A stretch of DNA of 64,000 nucleotides. Origin: Caenispirillum bisanense. Its GTDB lineage: Bacteria; Pseudomonadota; Alphaproteobacteria; Rhodospirillales; Rhodospirillaceae. The stretch is taken from NCBI RefSeq assembly GCF_900230255.1, contig NZ_OCNJ01000013.1, forward strand, positions 1 through 64,000, read 5' to 3'. The translations under genes and the position numbers were made by a program. Shown one piece after another: positions 18,552-26,883 of this stretch. The notes under the pieces are model-generated. The model did no database searches, had not been told where the DNA came from, and saw only the letters and a program-made list of their open reading frames with translations. The first letter of the stretch is position 1, and each line of letters starts with the position of its first letter.

Positions 18552-18973
18552 TGACCCGAGCCCCCCTCTTCCTGCTCGCCGACGACAACCCGGACGACGC
18601 CGAGCTGACCCGCGAGGCTCTGAAGGAAGCGGAACCGCGCGTGGCGCTGCACTGGGTGCGCGACGGGCAGGAGTGCATCGACTACCTGCGGAGCGGTCAG
18701 CCGCGGCCCGACCTGATCCTGCTCGACCTCAACATGCCCCGCAAGGACGGCCGGCAGACCCTGCTGGAAATCAAGGAGTCGCCGGACCTCTGCGACCTTC
18801 CGGTGGTGATCCTGACCACCTCGGAGGCCGAACGCGACGTGGTGGAGAGCTACCGCCGCCACGCCAACGCCTACATGGTGAAGCCCATCACCATCGACGA
18901 CCTCATCGACATCATGAAGCAGCTGTCGCAGTTCTGGCTCGGCAGCTTCCTGCGCCTGCCTCAGTCGAACTAG
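18551..18973 (+). CDS. Single-domain response regulator (Rcp1-like)
   Basis: A 140-residue stand-alone receiver: acidic Asp11-Asp12 in LLADDNPDDAEL, phospho-acceptor Asp59 in LILLDLNMPRKDG, Thr89-90 and Lys111 in YMVKPITIDDL. The NPDDxxL and long alpha-4 segment are typical of Rcp1/CheY-like partners of phytochrome-type kinases. Coupled to the upstream kinase by a one-base start/stop overlap. It has no output domain, so it must signal by protein contact. Its stop overlaps the stop of the convergent DUF2141 gene (CTAG, 18970-18973). Confidence 0.88.
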   Translation: MTRAPLFLLADDNPDDAELTREALKEAEPRVALHWVRDGQECIDYLRSGQPRPDLILLDLNMPRKDGRQTLLEIKESPDLCDLPVVILTTSEAERDVVESYRRHANAYMVKPITIDDLIDIMKQLSQFWLGSFLRLPQSN

Positions 18974-19443
18974 CGCAGGGGCACCACCACGTCGGCGCCC
19001 TGCGGCCCGACGTCCACCGCCGCCTCGGCGAAGTCGGGCGGGCCGAAGCGCATGGGCGCGCCGTTGCTGAACCCCATGCCTTCCTTCGGCATGCCGAACA
19101 GGCTGCGGTCGATGGTGCGGTTGCCGTTCTCGTCGTGGAAGGCCTGCACCGCATAGCGGCCCGGCGGCACGGCGGGCAGGGTCAGCGTCACCGCGCCGAA
19201 GGCCGCCGGCGCCGCGGCCCGCAGGGTGCAGCGGTCGGACAGGAAGTCCGCCTCCGGACAGACCGCCGCCAGCACCTCGCCGCGGTCGTTGTGGATGCCG
19301 AACACCGTCACCCGCACCGGCACCCCCTGCTGCGCTGTCGCAGGCACGGCGGCGACCGCCAGGGCGGCGGCGGCGATCATGAGACTGCGCAGGGCGGGCC
19401 GCCGCGCTGGCCGGCGCGTCGTCTCTTCCTGGCCACTGTGCAT
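18970..19443 (-). CDS. DUF2141 domain secreted protein
   Basis: A 158-residue protein with an N-terminal signal peptide (after a twin-Arg-rich stretch RRPARRPALRS, hydrophobic core LMIAAAALAVAAVPATAQ). The mature part fits DUF2141: TVFGIHNDRGEVLAAVC, PAVPPGRYAVQAFHDENGN and the SLFGMPKEGMGFSN signature, ending GADVVVPLR. A transthyretin-like beta fold of unknown role in the periplasm. Start at 19443 is supported by GAGGA upstream and follows the toxin gene by 7 bp on the same strand; an alternative ATG at 19461 would overlap that gene. Confidence 0.82.
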   Translation of the reverse strand: MHSGQEETTRRPARRPALRSLMIAAAALAVAAVPATAQQGVPVRVTVFGIHNDRGEVLAAVCPEADFLSDRCTLRAAAPAAFGAVTLTLPAVPPGRYAVQAFHDENGNRTIDRSLFGMPKEGMGFSNGAPMRFGPPDFAEAAVDVGPQGADVVVPLR

Positions 19444-19450
19444 GGGTTCC

Positions 19451-19873
19451 TCAGCCTCCATACGTCCACGGATCGATGACGGGCAGGCCCGCGCCTTCGA
19501 ACGGGCCGGTATCGCGGGTCGCGACGGAAAAGCCGTGCGCGGCCGCGATGGCGGCGATGTAGCCGTCGGGCGTCGGCAGGCCGCGGCCGGCAGCCCGGGC
19601 CGCCACGGCCAGATCCGCATAGCGCAGGGCGGCGGGCGTGTCGAAGGGCAGGATGCGCCCCGCGAACAGCCCGAGCACGCCGTCGAGAACCTCGCCGAGT
19701 TGCTGCTTGCGGCGGCCATCCGGCAGCGCGCCGACGCCGAACCGCAACTCGGCGATGGTGACGCTGGTCAGGAACAGCGTTTCCGCCGCCTGCGCATCCA
19801 GCCAGTCGCGCACGGCCGCGGCAGGCGCCGGCTTCATCGCCTCGGACACGACGTTGGTGTCGAGGACGATCAT
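19451..19873 (-). CDS. PIN-domain toxin (FitB/VapC family)
   Basis: A 140-residue PIN-domain ribonuclease, toxin of a type II pair. The acidic metal site is complete: Asp5 (VLDTNVVSEAMKP), Glu42 (IAELRFGVG), Asp103 (TPDGYIAAIA) and Asp121 (TRDTGPFEG). NVVSE after the first Asp marks the FitB-like subgroup. The ATG overlaps the antitoxin stop by four bases (ATGA at 19870-19873), the standard coupled arrangement. Confidence 0.9.
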   Translation of the reverse strand: MIVLDTNVVSEAMKPAPAAAVRDWLDAQAAETLFLTSVTIAELRFGVGALPDGRRKQQLGEVLDGVLGLFAGRILPFDTPAALRYADLAVAARAAGRGLPTPDGYIAAIAAAHGFSVATRDTGPFEGAGLPVIDPWTYGG

Positions 19874-20124
19874 TCGAGGCTCATGGGCACGGCGGGGATC
19901 CGGTCCCGCGCCTCGGCGAGGGCGTCGACGTCGGCATTGGTCAGGCCCGCCTCCCGGCTCAGGGCGGAAAGCGCGGTGCCGAGGCGCAGGCGGTCGGGCG
20001 GGCGGACGGCGGCCGCCAGGATCTCGCGCATCTCCGCTTCGGTGCTGCGGCCGTGGCGGGCGGCGCGCACCTTCAGGGCGCGGTGCACCTCGTCGGGCAG
20101 GTTGCGGATGGTGACGGCGGGCAT
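19870..20124 (-). CDS. FitA-like ribbon-helix-helix antitoxin
   Basis: An 84-residue antitoxin: N-terminal ribbon-helix-helix (AVTIRNLPDEVHRALKVRAA, then RHGRSTEAEMREIL) for operator binding, and a C-terminal region that wraps the PIN toxin. Upstream of and overlapping the toxin gene. Members of this family repress their own promoter; the ~70 bp upstream of 20124 would hold the operator, but no clear palindrome was picked out. Confidence 0.88.
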   Translation of the reverse strand: MPAVTIRNLPDEVHRALKVRAARHGRSTEAEMREILAAAVRPPDRLRLGTALSALSREAGLTNADVDALAEARDRIPAVPMSLE

Positions 20125-20193
20125 GATGGCACCCTGGCTCCTGTGCTGGCGATGCTATCAACCTAATCCCCCCGCCATCATCACACAACACCG

Positions 20194-21630
20194 TCACCGC
20201 CCGAGCAGCCCGCGCCAGCCGCCGTGGGCGAGGCGGAGGTAGAGGGCGAAGAGGCGGGCGTCGCCGTCGCGCGGCGGTCGCAAGTGGGGGCGGAAGCGGC
20301 CGCGGCGGACGCTGATCGCCTTCGGCCGCGTCATCTCCAGCAGTCCTTCCGGCCCGCGGGTGGCGCCGAAGCCGCTCCAGCCGCGGCCGCCGAAGGGCAG
20401 GCGCGGGTCGGCGGTCGGGACGATCAGGTCGTTGACGGTGACGCTGCCGACCCGCAGGCGCGCCGCCACCGCTTCCGCCGCCTTGCGCGGGCCGAACACG
20501 CTGGCGCCGAGGCCGTAGGGGCCTTCGTGCGCCACCCGCAGGGCCGCCTCGGCGTCGGCCACCGCCACCAGGGTGGTCACCGGGGCGAAGACGTCGGACT
20601 GCAACAGCTCCATGGACGGATGGGCGTCGGCCACCAGCACCGGCGCCATGGCACCCTCGGCCGGGTCGAAGGGCGGTGTCGCGAGCCGCGCCCCTTGCTC
20701 CACCGCCGCCCGCACCAGCGTCGCCGCCTGCCGCCGCACCCGCAGCGGCACCGCCGCCGGCGGCACCTCGGCGAGGCGGGCGAGCAGACGCGCCTCCAAC
20801 TCCGCCGCCTGATCGCGCGGCACGACGATGCGGCGCGGCGCGATGCAGGTGGCGCCCGCGTTGAGCCGCAGCCCGTAGGCGACGCTGCGCGCCACCAGAT
20901 CCAGGTCGGCCCCCGGCAACACGATCACGGCGTCGGAGCCCGACAGTTCCATGGTCGCCGGCACCACCGCCTCGGCCAGCCGGCGCAGCACCGCCCGCCC
21001 CGTCTCCACCGAGCCGGTCAGCACCACCTTGTCGACGCCGGCGGCGATGGCGGCCTCGGCCTCCGCCACCCCTTCGCCGAGCACCTGCACCAGCCCGTCC
21101 GGCAGCCCCGCCTTGTCGAGCAGCGCCGCCAGCCGCAGCAGCGCCACCGAGCCCTGCGGCGGCGGCTTCACCGCCACCGCATTGCCCGCCGCCAGCGCCT
21201 GTATCATCTGGATGCCCGGCAGCATGAGGGGGTAGTTGCCCGGCGCGATGACCAGCACGACACCGAGCGCATCGCGCCGCACCTCCGCCGTCACGCCCGC
21301 CAGCCAGCGCGGCCGCCCCTCGGCCCCGAGGCGCCGCGGCGCCAGCAGGGCCTCCGCCTCGCCTTCCAGAAACCGGCAGGCGGCGACCAGCGGCAGGATC
21401 TCCGCCGCCAGGGTCTCGGCCGGCGCCCGCCCGGCGTAGGTGTGGACCAGCGCCGCCAGATCCTCGGCCTCGCGCGCGATCAATCGCCGCAGCCGGCGTA
21501 CCACCCGCAGCCGCGCCTTCACCGGCTCGACCGCCCATGTCGCCTGCGCCCCACGCGCCACCGCCAGCCGCCGCGCCACTTCGGCGACCGGCGACACGGC
21601 CAGGGCGCTGCGGCTCTCGTCGTCGGGCAT
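20194..21630 (-). CDS. Aldehyde dehydrogenase of the carotenoid cluster
   Basis: A 478-residue NAD(P)-dependent aldehyde dehydrogenase. Active-site elements: Asn132 (PGNYPLMLPG), Lys155 (VAVKPP), LTGSVETG, Glu228 (ATMELSGSDAVIV) and nucleophile Cys262 (NAGATCIAPRRI). The C-terminal PFGGRGWSGFGATRGPEGL is standard. Divergent from two CrtN/CrtP-type genes, so it likely oxidises a carotenoid terminal aldehyde to the carboxylate, as AldH does in staphyloxanthin-type pathways. That role is inferred from context. The open frame upstream runs antisense to the crt gene and is not coding. Confidence 0.82.
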   Translation of the reverse strand: MPDDESRSALAVSPVAEVARRLAVARGAQATWAVEPVKARLRVVRRLRRLIAREAEDLAALVHTYAGRAPAETLAAEILPLVAACRFLEGEAEALLAPRRLGAEGRPRWLAGVTAEVRRDALGVVLVIAPGNYPLMLPGIQMIQALAAGNAVAVKPPPQGSVALLRLAALLDKAGLPDGLVQVLGEGVAEAEAAIAAGVDKVVLTGSVETGRAVLRRLAEAVVPATMELSGSDAVIVLPGADLDLVARSVAYGLRLNAGATCIAPRRIVVPRDQAAELEARLLARLAEVPPAAVPLRVRRQAATLVRAAVEQGARLATPPFDPAEGAMAPVLVADAHPSMELLQSDVFAPVTTLVAVADAEAALRVAHEGPYGLGASVFGPRKAAEAVAARLRVGSVTVNDLIVPTADPRLPFGGRGWSGFGATRGPEGLLEMTRPKAISVRRGRFRPHLRPPRDGDARLFALYLRLAHGGWRGLLGR

Positions 21631-21644
21631 CGTCACCTCCGGGT

Positions 21645-21676
21645 GAACTGTACGGAAAAAATGTGCGTACCGGTTC
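21645..21676. promoter_or_regulatory. Candidate operator between aldH and crt genes
   Basis: An imperfect dyad, GAACTGTACG ... CGTACCGGTTC, separated by 11 bases, in the 141-bp divergent intergenic region. Half-site core GTACG/CGTAC. Placed to control both directions. The regulator is not identifiable; no regulator gene lies in the cluster. Confidence 0.4.
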
Positions 21677-21771
21677 AACGTCTGTTGCTGGCAAGCGTCA
21701 CTTTTCCAAAGGCCGGTGACGCCTCGCCGACTGCGATTGGCCTTCGCACCCGAACGGAGGAGATAGGAGCG

Positions 21772-23301
21772 ATGGCGCGACGCGTCACCATCGTGGGAGC
21801 AGGCCCGGGCGGACTCGCCGCCGCCCTCCTGCTGGCCCGAAGAGGAGCCGACGTCACCCTGATCGAGCGCCGCGACCGCGTCGGCGGCCGCAGCGCCGTG
21901 CTGGAGCGCGACGGCTTCCGCTTCGATACCGGGCCGACGTTCTTCCTCTACCCGCGCATCCTGGAAGAGATCTTCGCCGCCTGCGGCGAGCGCCTGGCGG
22001 ACCATGTCGACCTGCGCCGCCTGGACCCCATGTATCGCCTGGTGTTCGAGGCCGGCGGCGAGTTGCGCGCCTCCGACCGGCTGGAGGAACTGCAGCGCCA
22101 GGTGGCCGCCCTCAACCCGCACGACGCCGCCGCCCTGCCCGCCTTCCTGGAGGACGGCCGGCGCAAGCTGGAAGCCTTCCGGCCGGTTCTGGAGAACCCC
22201 TTCGCCGGCGTCGGCGACTACCTGCGGCCCGACGTGATGAAGTCGCTGCGCTACCTGCGGCCGTTCTCCAGCGTCGACCGCGACCTCTGCCGCTTCTTCG
22301 ACGACGAGCGGGTGCGCCTCGCCTTCTCGTTCCAGAGCAAGTACCTGGGCATGTCGCCCTTCCGCTGCCCCAGCCTGTTCACCATCCTCGCCTACCTGGA
22401 ATACGGCCACGGCGTCTACCATCCCATCGGCGGCTGCGCCGCGGTGATGGAGGCCATGGCCGGCCTCGCCCGCCGCATGGGGGTGGACATCCGCCTGCAG
22501 ACGGAGGTGACGGGCATCGAGTTCGCCGGCCGCCGCGCCAAGGCCGTGGTCACCCCCGACGGCCGGCACGAGACCGACGCGCTGGTCATCGGCGCCGACT
22601 TCGCCAATACCATGACCCGGCTCGTGCCCGATGCCCTGCGCCGGCGGTGGACCGACGCGCGGCTGGAGCGCAAGGCCTTCTCGTGCTCCACCTTCATGCT
22701 GTGGCTCGGGCTCGACGGCACCACCGATCAACTCGACCACCACACCATCTTTCTGGCCGAGGACTACCAGCGCAACATCCGCCAGATCGAGGACGGCCGC
22801 GAGCTGCCCGACCGGCCGTCGTTCTACGTGCAGAACGCCGGCGTCACCGACCCGACGCTCGCCCCGCGCGGCGGCAGCACGCTCTATGTCCTGGTGCCGG
22901 TGCCGCACCGCTCGCCGCACATCGACTGGAGCCGCGAGCGCGAGCGCTACAAGGCGCTCGTCTACGACCGCCTGGCCGAGACGCTCGGCCTGACCGACCT
23001 GCGGCGGCGGGTGCGCAGCGAAACCGTCTTCACCCCCGACGACTGGCAGGCCCGGCTGCACGTTTACCGGGGAGCGACCTTCAACCTCGCCCACACGCTG
23101 GGGCAGATGCTGCACCTGCGGCCCAACAACCGCTTCGAGGACCTGGACGGCGTCTATCTGGTCGGCGGCGGCACCCATCCGGGCAGCGGCCTGCCGGTGA
23201 TCTTCGAAGGCGCCCGCATCACCACCCGGCTGGTGGCCGAGGACCTCGCCCTCTCGCCGCTCGCCCTGCCCGAGATCGGCGGCCTGCGCGCCGCCGAATG
23301 A
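21772..23301 (+). CDS. CrtN/CrtP-type carotenoid desaturase or oxidase (1)
   Basis: A 509-residue FAD-dependent oxidoreductase of the phytoene-desaturase family. The dinucleotide-binding motif is VTIVGAGPGGLAAALLLARRG, followed by VGGRSAVLERDGFRFDTGPT; the C-terminal FAD signature is GVYLVGGGTHPGSGLPVIFEGA. A strong GGAGGAG site precedes ATG 21772. First gene of a rightward four-gene unit. In C30 carotenoid pathways such enzymes either desaturate diapophytoene (CrtN) or oxidise terminal methyls (CrtP); sequence alone does not say which this one does. Confidence 0.85.
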   Translation: MARRVTIVGAGPGGLAAALLLARRGADVTLIERRDRVGGRSAVLERDGFRFDTGPTFFLYPRILEEIFAACGERLADHVDLRRLDPMYRLVFEAGGELRASDRLEELQRQVAALNPHDAAALPAFLEDGRRKLEAFRPVLENPFAGVGDYLRPDVMKSLRYLRPFSSVDRDLCRFFDDERVRLAFSFQSKYLGMSPFRCPSLFTILAYLEYGHGVYHPIGGCAAVMEAMAGLARRMGVDIRLQTEVTGIEFAGRRAKAVVTPDGRHETDALVIGADFANTMTRLVPDALRRRWTDARLERKAFSCSTFMLWLGLDGTTDQLDHHTIFLAEDYQRNIRQIEDGRELPDRPSFYVQNAGVTDPTLAPRGGSTLYVLVPVPHRSPHIDWSRERERYKALVYDRLAETLGLTDLRRRVRSETVFTPDDWQARLHVYRGATFNLAHTLGQMLHLRPNNRFEDLDGVYLVGGGTHPGSGLPVIFEGARITTRLVAEDLALSPLALPEIGGLRAAE

Positions 23302-23321
23302 CCCCGACGAAGGAGCCCGCG

Positions 23322-24887
23322 ATGACCCGGACCATGAGCGACTCCCTGCCCATCGCCGTCATCGGCGGCGGCCTCGGCGGGCTGGCGGCGGCGGCGACGC
23401 TGGCGGCGCGCGGCCGCAAGGTGGTGCTGTTCGAGCGCAATCCCTGGCTCGGCGGCAAGGCGGCGGTGCTGGAGGACGGCGGTTGGCGCTTCGACATGGG
23501 GCCGACCATCCTCACCTTGCCGCGCGTCCTGCGCCGCATCTTCGAGGAAGCCGGGCGACGCCTGGAGGACCGGCTGGACCTCGTGCGCCTCGACCCGCAG
23601 TGGCGCTGCTTCTTCGACGACGGCAGCGTGCTCGACCTGGTGGAAAGCCCCGACGCCATGGCGCGGACCCTCGACACCTTCGCGCCGGGCAGCGGCTCGG
23701 GCGACGGCTACCGGCGCTTCCTCGGGCAGTCGGAGCGCCTGCACGAGATCAGCGAGCGGTTCTTCTTCTGGAAGCCGGTGGAAGACCTGCGCGACACCAT
23801 GACCATGAAGGGCAGCTTCGACGTCAAGGTGCTGTCCGACGTGCTGGCGCTGCGCATGGGCTCCACCGTCGCCGGCACCATCCGCGGCCACGTGCCGGAG
23901 AAGCGGGTGGCGCAGATGCTCGACCACTTCGTGCAGTACGTCGGCTCCTCCCCCTACGGCGCGCCGGCCGTGCTGTGCGGCATCGGCCACATGCAGACGT
24001 CGGAGGGCATCTGGTACCCGCGCGGCGGCACCCGGGCGGTGCCCGAGGCGCTGGCGGGCCTCGCGGCCGACCTCGGCGCCGACCTGCGGCCCGGCACCGG
24101 CGTGCGCCGTATCGTCAGCGAGGACGGCCACGTCACCGCCGTGGAGACCGACACGGGCGAGGTGGTGCCGGTGGCCGCCGTCGTCTCCAACATGGACTCG
24201 GTCCGTACGTATCGCGAGCTTCTCGGCGGCGAGCCGGCGCGGCGGTTCGCGCGGCGGCGCAGCTACGAGCCGGCGTGCTCGGGTGTCGTGCTCTACCTCG
24301 GCCTCGACCGCGCCTACGAGCACCTGGCGCACCACGACTTCGTGTTCTCCCGCGACCCGGAGGAGGAGTTCGACGCTATCTACCGCAAGGGCGAGCCGGC
24401 GCCCGACCCGACCTGCTACCTCGCCGCCCCCGCCCGCACCGAGCCGGGCGTGGCGCCGCCGGGGGGCGAGGCGCTCTACGTGCTGGTCCACACCCCCTAC
24501 CTGCGCCCCGGCCACGACTGGTCGCGCCTGCTGCCGCAGTACCGCCGCACCATCCTCGACAAGCTGAAGCGCACCGCCGGCCTGACCGACATCGAGGACC
24601 GCATCCGAGTCGAGCACGTGCTGACGCCGCAGGACATCCACGACCGCTACGCCGTGCTGAACGGCGCGATCTATGGCCTGGCGAGCCACGGCCGCTTCCT
24701 CGGCGCCTTCAAGCCGGGCAACCGGTCGCGCGACCTGAAAGGCCTCTACCTGGCCGGCGGCGCCGCCCATCCGGGGCCGGGCATGCCCATGGTGATGATG
24801 TCCGGCTGGATCGCCGCCGACGCCCTCGACGCCGACCTCGGGGCCGGCACGGGCGCCGCCGCCGCCCGCCGCGCCGGAGCCGCCTGA
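23322..24887 (+). CDS. CrtN/CrtP-type carotenoid desaturase or oxidase (2)
   Basis: A 521-residue paralogue of the preceding gene: PIAVIGGGLGGLAAAATLAARG, LGGKAAVLEDGGWRFDMGPT and the C-terminal GLYLAGGAAHPGPGMPMVMM. The pair is divergent in sequence, as expected for a desaturase and a terminal oxidase acting in sequence. Starts 20 bp after the previous stop with AGGAG in front; an in-frame ATG at 23337 is an alternative start. The gene after it begins one base past its stop. Confidence 0.85.
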   Translation: MTRTMSDSLPIAVIGGGLGGLAAAATLAARGRKVVLFERNPWLGGKAAVLEDGGWRFDMGPTILTLPRVLRRIFEEAGRRLEDRLDLVRLDPQWRCFFDDGSVLDLVESPDAMARTLDTFAPGSGSGDGYRRFLGQSERLHEISERFFFWKPVEDLRDTMTMKGSFDVKVLSDVLALRMGSTVAGTIRGHVPEKRVAQMLDHFVQYVGSSPYGAPAVLCGIGHMQTSEGIWYPRGGTRAVPEALAGLAADLGADLRPGTGVRRIVSEDGHVTAVETDTGEVVPVAAVVSNMDSVRTYRELLGGEPARRFARRRSYEPACSGVVLYLGLDRAYEHLAHHDFVFSRDPEEEFDAIYRKGEPAPDPTCYLAAPARTEPGVAPPGGEALYVLVHTPYLRPGHDWSRLLPQYRRTILDKLKRTAGLTDIEDRIRVEHVLTPQDIHDRYAVLNGAIYGLASHGRFLGAFKPGNRSRDLKGLYLAGGAAHPGPGMPMVMMSGWIAADALDADLGAGTGAAAARRAGAA

Positions 24888-24888
24888 C

Positions 24889-25701
24889 ATGGCGGCGGCG
24901 GGCAGCCCTGCGCCGGAGGTCGTGCGCCTGCGCCAGCCGGCGCTGGTGCGCTTCTTCACGGGCGTCATGACCCGCCGCCTGCGCGGCGCCTTCCATGCCG
25001 TGCGCCTCGCCCGCGAGGGCCATCCGCGCACCGAGCCGGGGCGGCCGGTGGTGGTCTACCTCAACCATCCGTCCTGGTGGGACCCCGCCCTCGTCATGCT
25101 GCTGGCCGGCCGCCTGTTCCCCGGGCGCGCCGGCTTCGGCCCCATCGAGGCCGAGGCGCTGGCCAAGTACAGGTTCATGGCCCGCATCGGCCTGTTCCCG
25201 GTGGAGCACGGCCGGCCCGGCGCGGTGAACTTCCTGCGCCAGTCCCTCGGCGTGCTGAGCGATCCCGACGCCATGCTGTGGATCACGGCTGAAGGCGCCT
25301 TCACCGACCCGCGCCGCCGCCCCGTCCATCTGCGCCCAGGCATCGCCCACCTCGGCCGCCGCCTGCCGCAGGCCATCCTGCTGCCGCTGGCGGTGGAATA
25401 TCCGTTCTGGGACGAGAGCACGCCCGAGGCGCTGGTGCGCTTCGGCGCCCCCATCGACGCCGCCGACCACGTCGGGCTCGACGTCCTGCGCTGGCGCGAG
25501 TTGCTGGAGGACCGCTTGGCCGACACCATGGACGCGCTGGCCGCCGACGCCCAGAGCCGCGACCCCGCCCGCTTCACCACCCTGCTCGGCGGGCGGGTCG
25601 GCGTCGGCGGCGTCTACGACCTGTGGCGCCGCACCGCCGCAACCTTCCGCGGCCGCCGCTTCCACGCCGGCCACGGCGCGGCGGAGGACGGCGCGCCATG
25701 A
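24889..25701 (+). CDS. PlsC-like acyltransferase of the carotenoid cluster
   Basis: A 270-residue protein with the acyltransferase H(x)4D motif in VVVYLNHPSWWDPALV, then a region AMLWITAEGAFTDPRRRP that matches the second glycerolipid-acyltransferase block (xxEGxxxxxR type). It lacks clear membrane helices. In this cluster it probably fatty-acylates the glycosyl carotenoid, a task done by CrtO in Staphylococcus, although CrtO itself is not clearly homologous. ATG follows the previous stop by one base and its stop overlaps the next ATG (ATGA, 25698-25701). Confidence 0.75.
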   Translation: MAAAGSPAPEVVRLRQPALVRFFTGVMTRRLRGAFHAVRLAREGHPRTEPGRPVVVYLNHPSWWDPALVMLLAGRLFPGRAGFGPIEAEALAKYRFMARIGLFPVEHGRPGAVNFLRQSLGVLSDPDAMLWITAEGAFTDPRRRPVHLRPGIAHLGRRLPQAILLPLAVEYPFWDESTPEALVRFGAPIDAADHVGLDVLRWRELLEDRLADTMDALAADAQSRDPARFTTLLGGRVGVGGVYDLWRRTAATFRGRRFHAGHGAAEDGAP

Positions 25702-26798
25702 GCCTCGTCGCGGAGATCATCCTCGGCCTCGCCCTGCTGCCGCTGGCCCTGACGCTGGTCAACCTCGCCTTCTTCCGCAAGGCGCCGCCGCCGCGGGCGT
25801 GGGAGGACCCGGTGTCGGTGCTGATCCCGGCGCGCGACGAGGCGGCCAACATCGAGGCGGCCGTGCGATCGGTGCTGGCGGGGGCCGACGGGCCGCTGGA
25901 GGTGGTGGTGCTCGATGACCACTCGGCCGACGACACCGCCGCCATCGTCCGCCGCCTCGCCGCCGAGGACCGTCGCGTCCGCCTGGAGCACGCCCCGCCC
26001 CTGCCCGCCGGCTGGGCCGGCAAGCAGCATGCCTGCAAGGTGCTGGCGGAGCGGGCGGCGGGCGAGGTGCTGGTGTTCATGGATGCCGACGTGCGGCTGG
26101 AGCCGGGCGCCGTCGGCCGCGTGGTGCGCCTGCTGCGCCGCCGCCGCCTCGCCCTGCTCAGCGGCTTTCCGCGCCAGATCACCGGCAGCCTGGGCGAGCG
26201 GCTGATCGTGCCGCAGATCACCATGCTGCTGCTCGGCTACCTGCCCATGATGTTCTCCCGGCTGTTTCCGCGCGTGCCTGGCTTCGCCGCCGGCTGCGGC
26301 CAGCTGATGGCGGTGCGGCGCGAGGCCTACGACGCCGTCGGCGGTCATGCCGCCGTGCGCCGGTCCTTCCACGACGGCATGACCCTGCCGCGGGCGTTGC
26401 GCCGGGGCGGCCACGCGACCGACCTGTTCGACGCCTCCGACCTCGCCCGCTGCCGCATGTACGCCGGCTTCGCCGCCACCTGGGCCGGGTTCTCCAAGAA
26501 CGCGACCGAGGGCATGGCGACGCCCGTCGGCCTGCCGGTGTGGACGGTGCTGCTGCTCGGCGGCCACGTCGGGCCGTGGCTGCTGCTGGCGGCCGGGGAG
26601 ACGGCGGCGGGCCTGCTCGGCATCGCAGCCACCCTCGGCCAGCGCCTGCTGCTGGCGGTGCTGCTGCGCCAGAGCCTGCGCGCCGTGCCGTGGCATCCGG
26701 TCGGGGTGGTGGTGCTGCTCGCCCTGCAATGGGGCGCGCTGATCGGTGCGGCGCGTGGTCGCCGGCCGTCGTGGCGCGGGCGCAGCGTCACCGAGTGA
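25698..26798 (+). CDS. Family 2 glycosyltransferase, CrtQ-like
   Basis: A 366-residue membrane glycosyltransferase: N-terminal anchor (about 4-25), GT2 core VSVLIPARDEAANIEAAV, VVVLDDHSADDTA, the GWAGKQHACKVL segment, the metal-binding VFMDADVRLEPGA and AGCGQLMAVRREAYDAVGGH, then C-terminal hydrophobic helices (about 275-355). The G-K-x-H-A-C and D-A-D-V layout is that of CrtQ, which glycosylates diaponeurosporenoate in staphyloxanthin synthesis. Last gene of the unit, start inside an ATGA overlap. Assignment to carotenoid glycosylation is by context. Confidence 0.8.
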   Translation: MSLVAEIILGLALLPLALTLVNLAFFRKAPPPRAWEDPVSVLIPARDEAANIEAAVRSVLAGADGPLEVVVLDDHSADDTAAIVRRLAAEDRRVRLEHAPPLPAGWAGKQHACKVLAERAAGEVLVFMDADVRLEPGAVGRVVRLLRRRRLALLSGFPRQITGSLGERLIVPQITMLLLGYLPMMFSRLFPRVPGFAAGCGQLMAVRREAYDAVGGHAAVRRSFHDGMTLPRALRRGGHATDLFDASDLARCRMYAGFAATWAGFSKNATEGMATPVGLPVWTVLLLGGHVGPWLLLAAGETAAGLLGIAATLGQRLLLAVLLRQSLRAVPWHPVGVVVLLALQWGALIGAARGRRPSWRGRSVTE

Positions 26799-26883
26799 AC
26801 CTCTTCTTCTTCCGCCGCGTCGTGGACAGGCGGCCCGGCGATCGTCACCATGGCCGCACCCGACCGACTTGCGAGGAGTCCCC

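Noticed and set aside
21772-23178. Minus-strand upstream extension of the aldehyde dehydrogenase frame (to nearly 1000 aa)
   Set aside because: The extra part is antisense to the first crt gene and lacks any motif; ATG 21630 gives a normal-length enzyme.
25698-26798. Hopanoid or lipopolysaccharide glycosyltransferase
   Set aside because: The gene overlaps a carotenoid-cluster acyltransferase and has the CrtQ-like GKxHAC and DADV layout, so carotenoid glycosylation is the better explanation.
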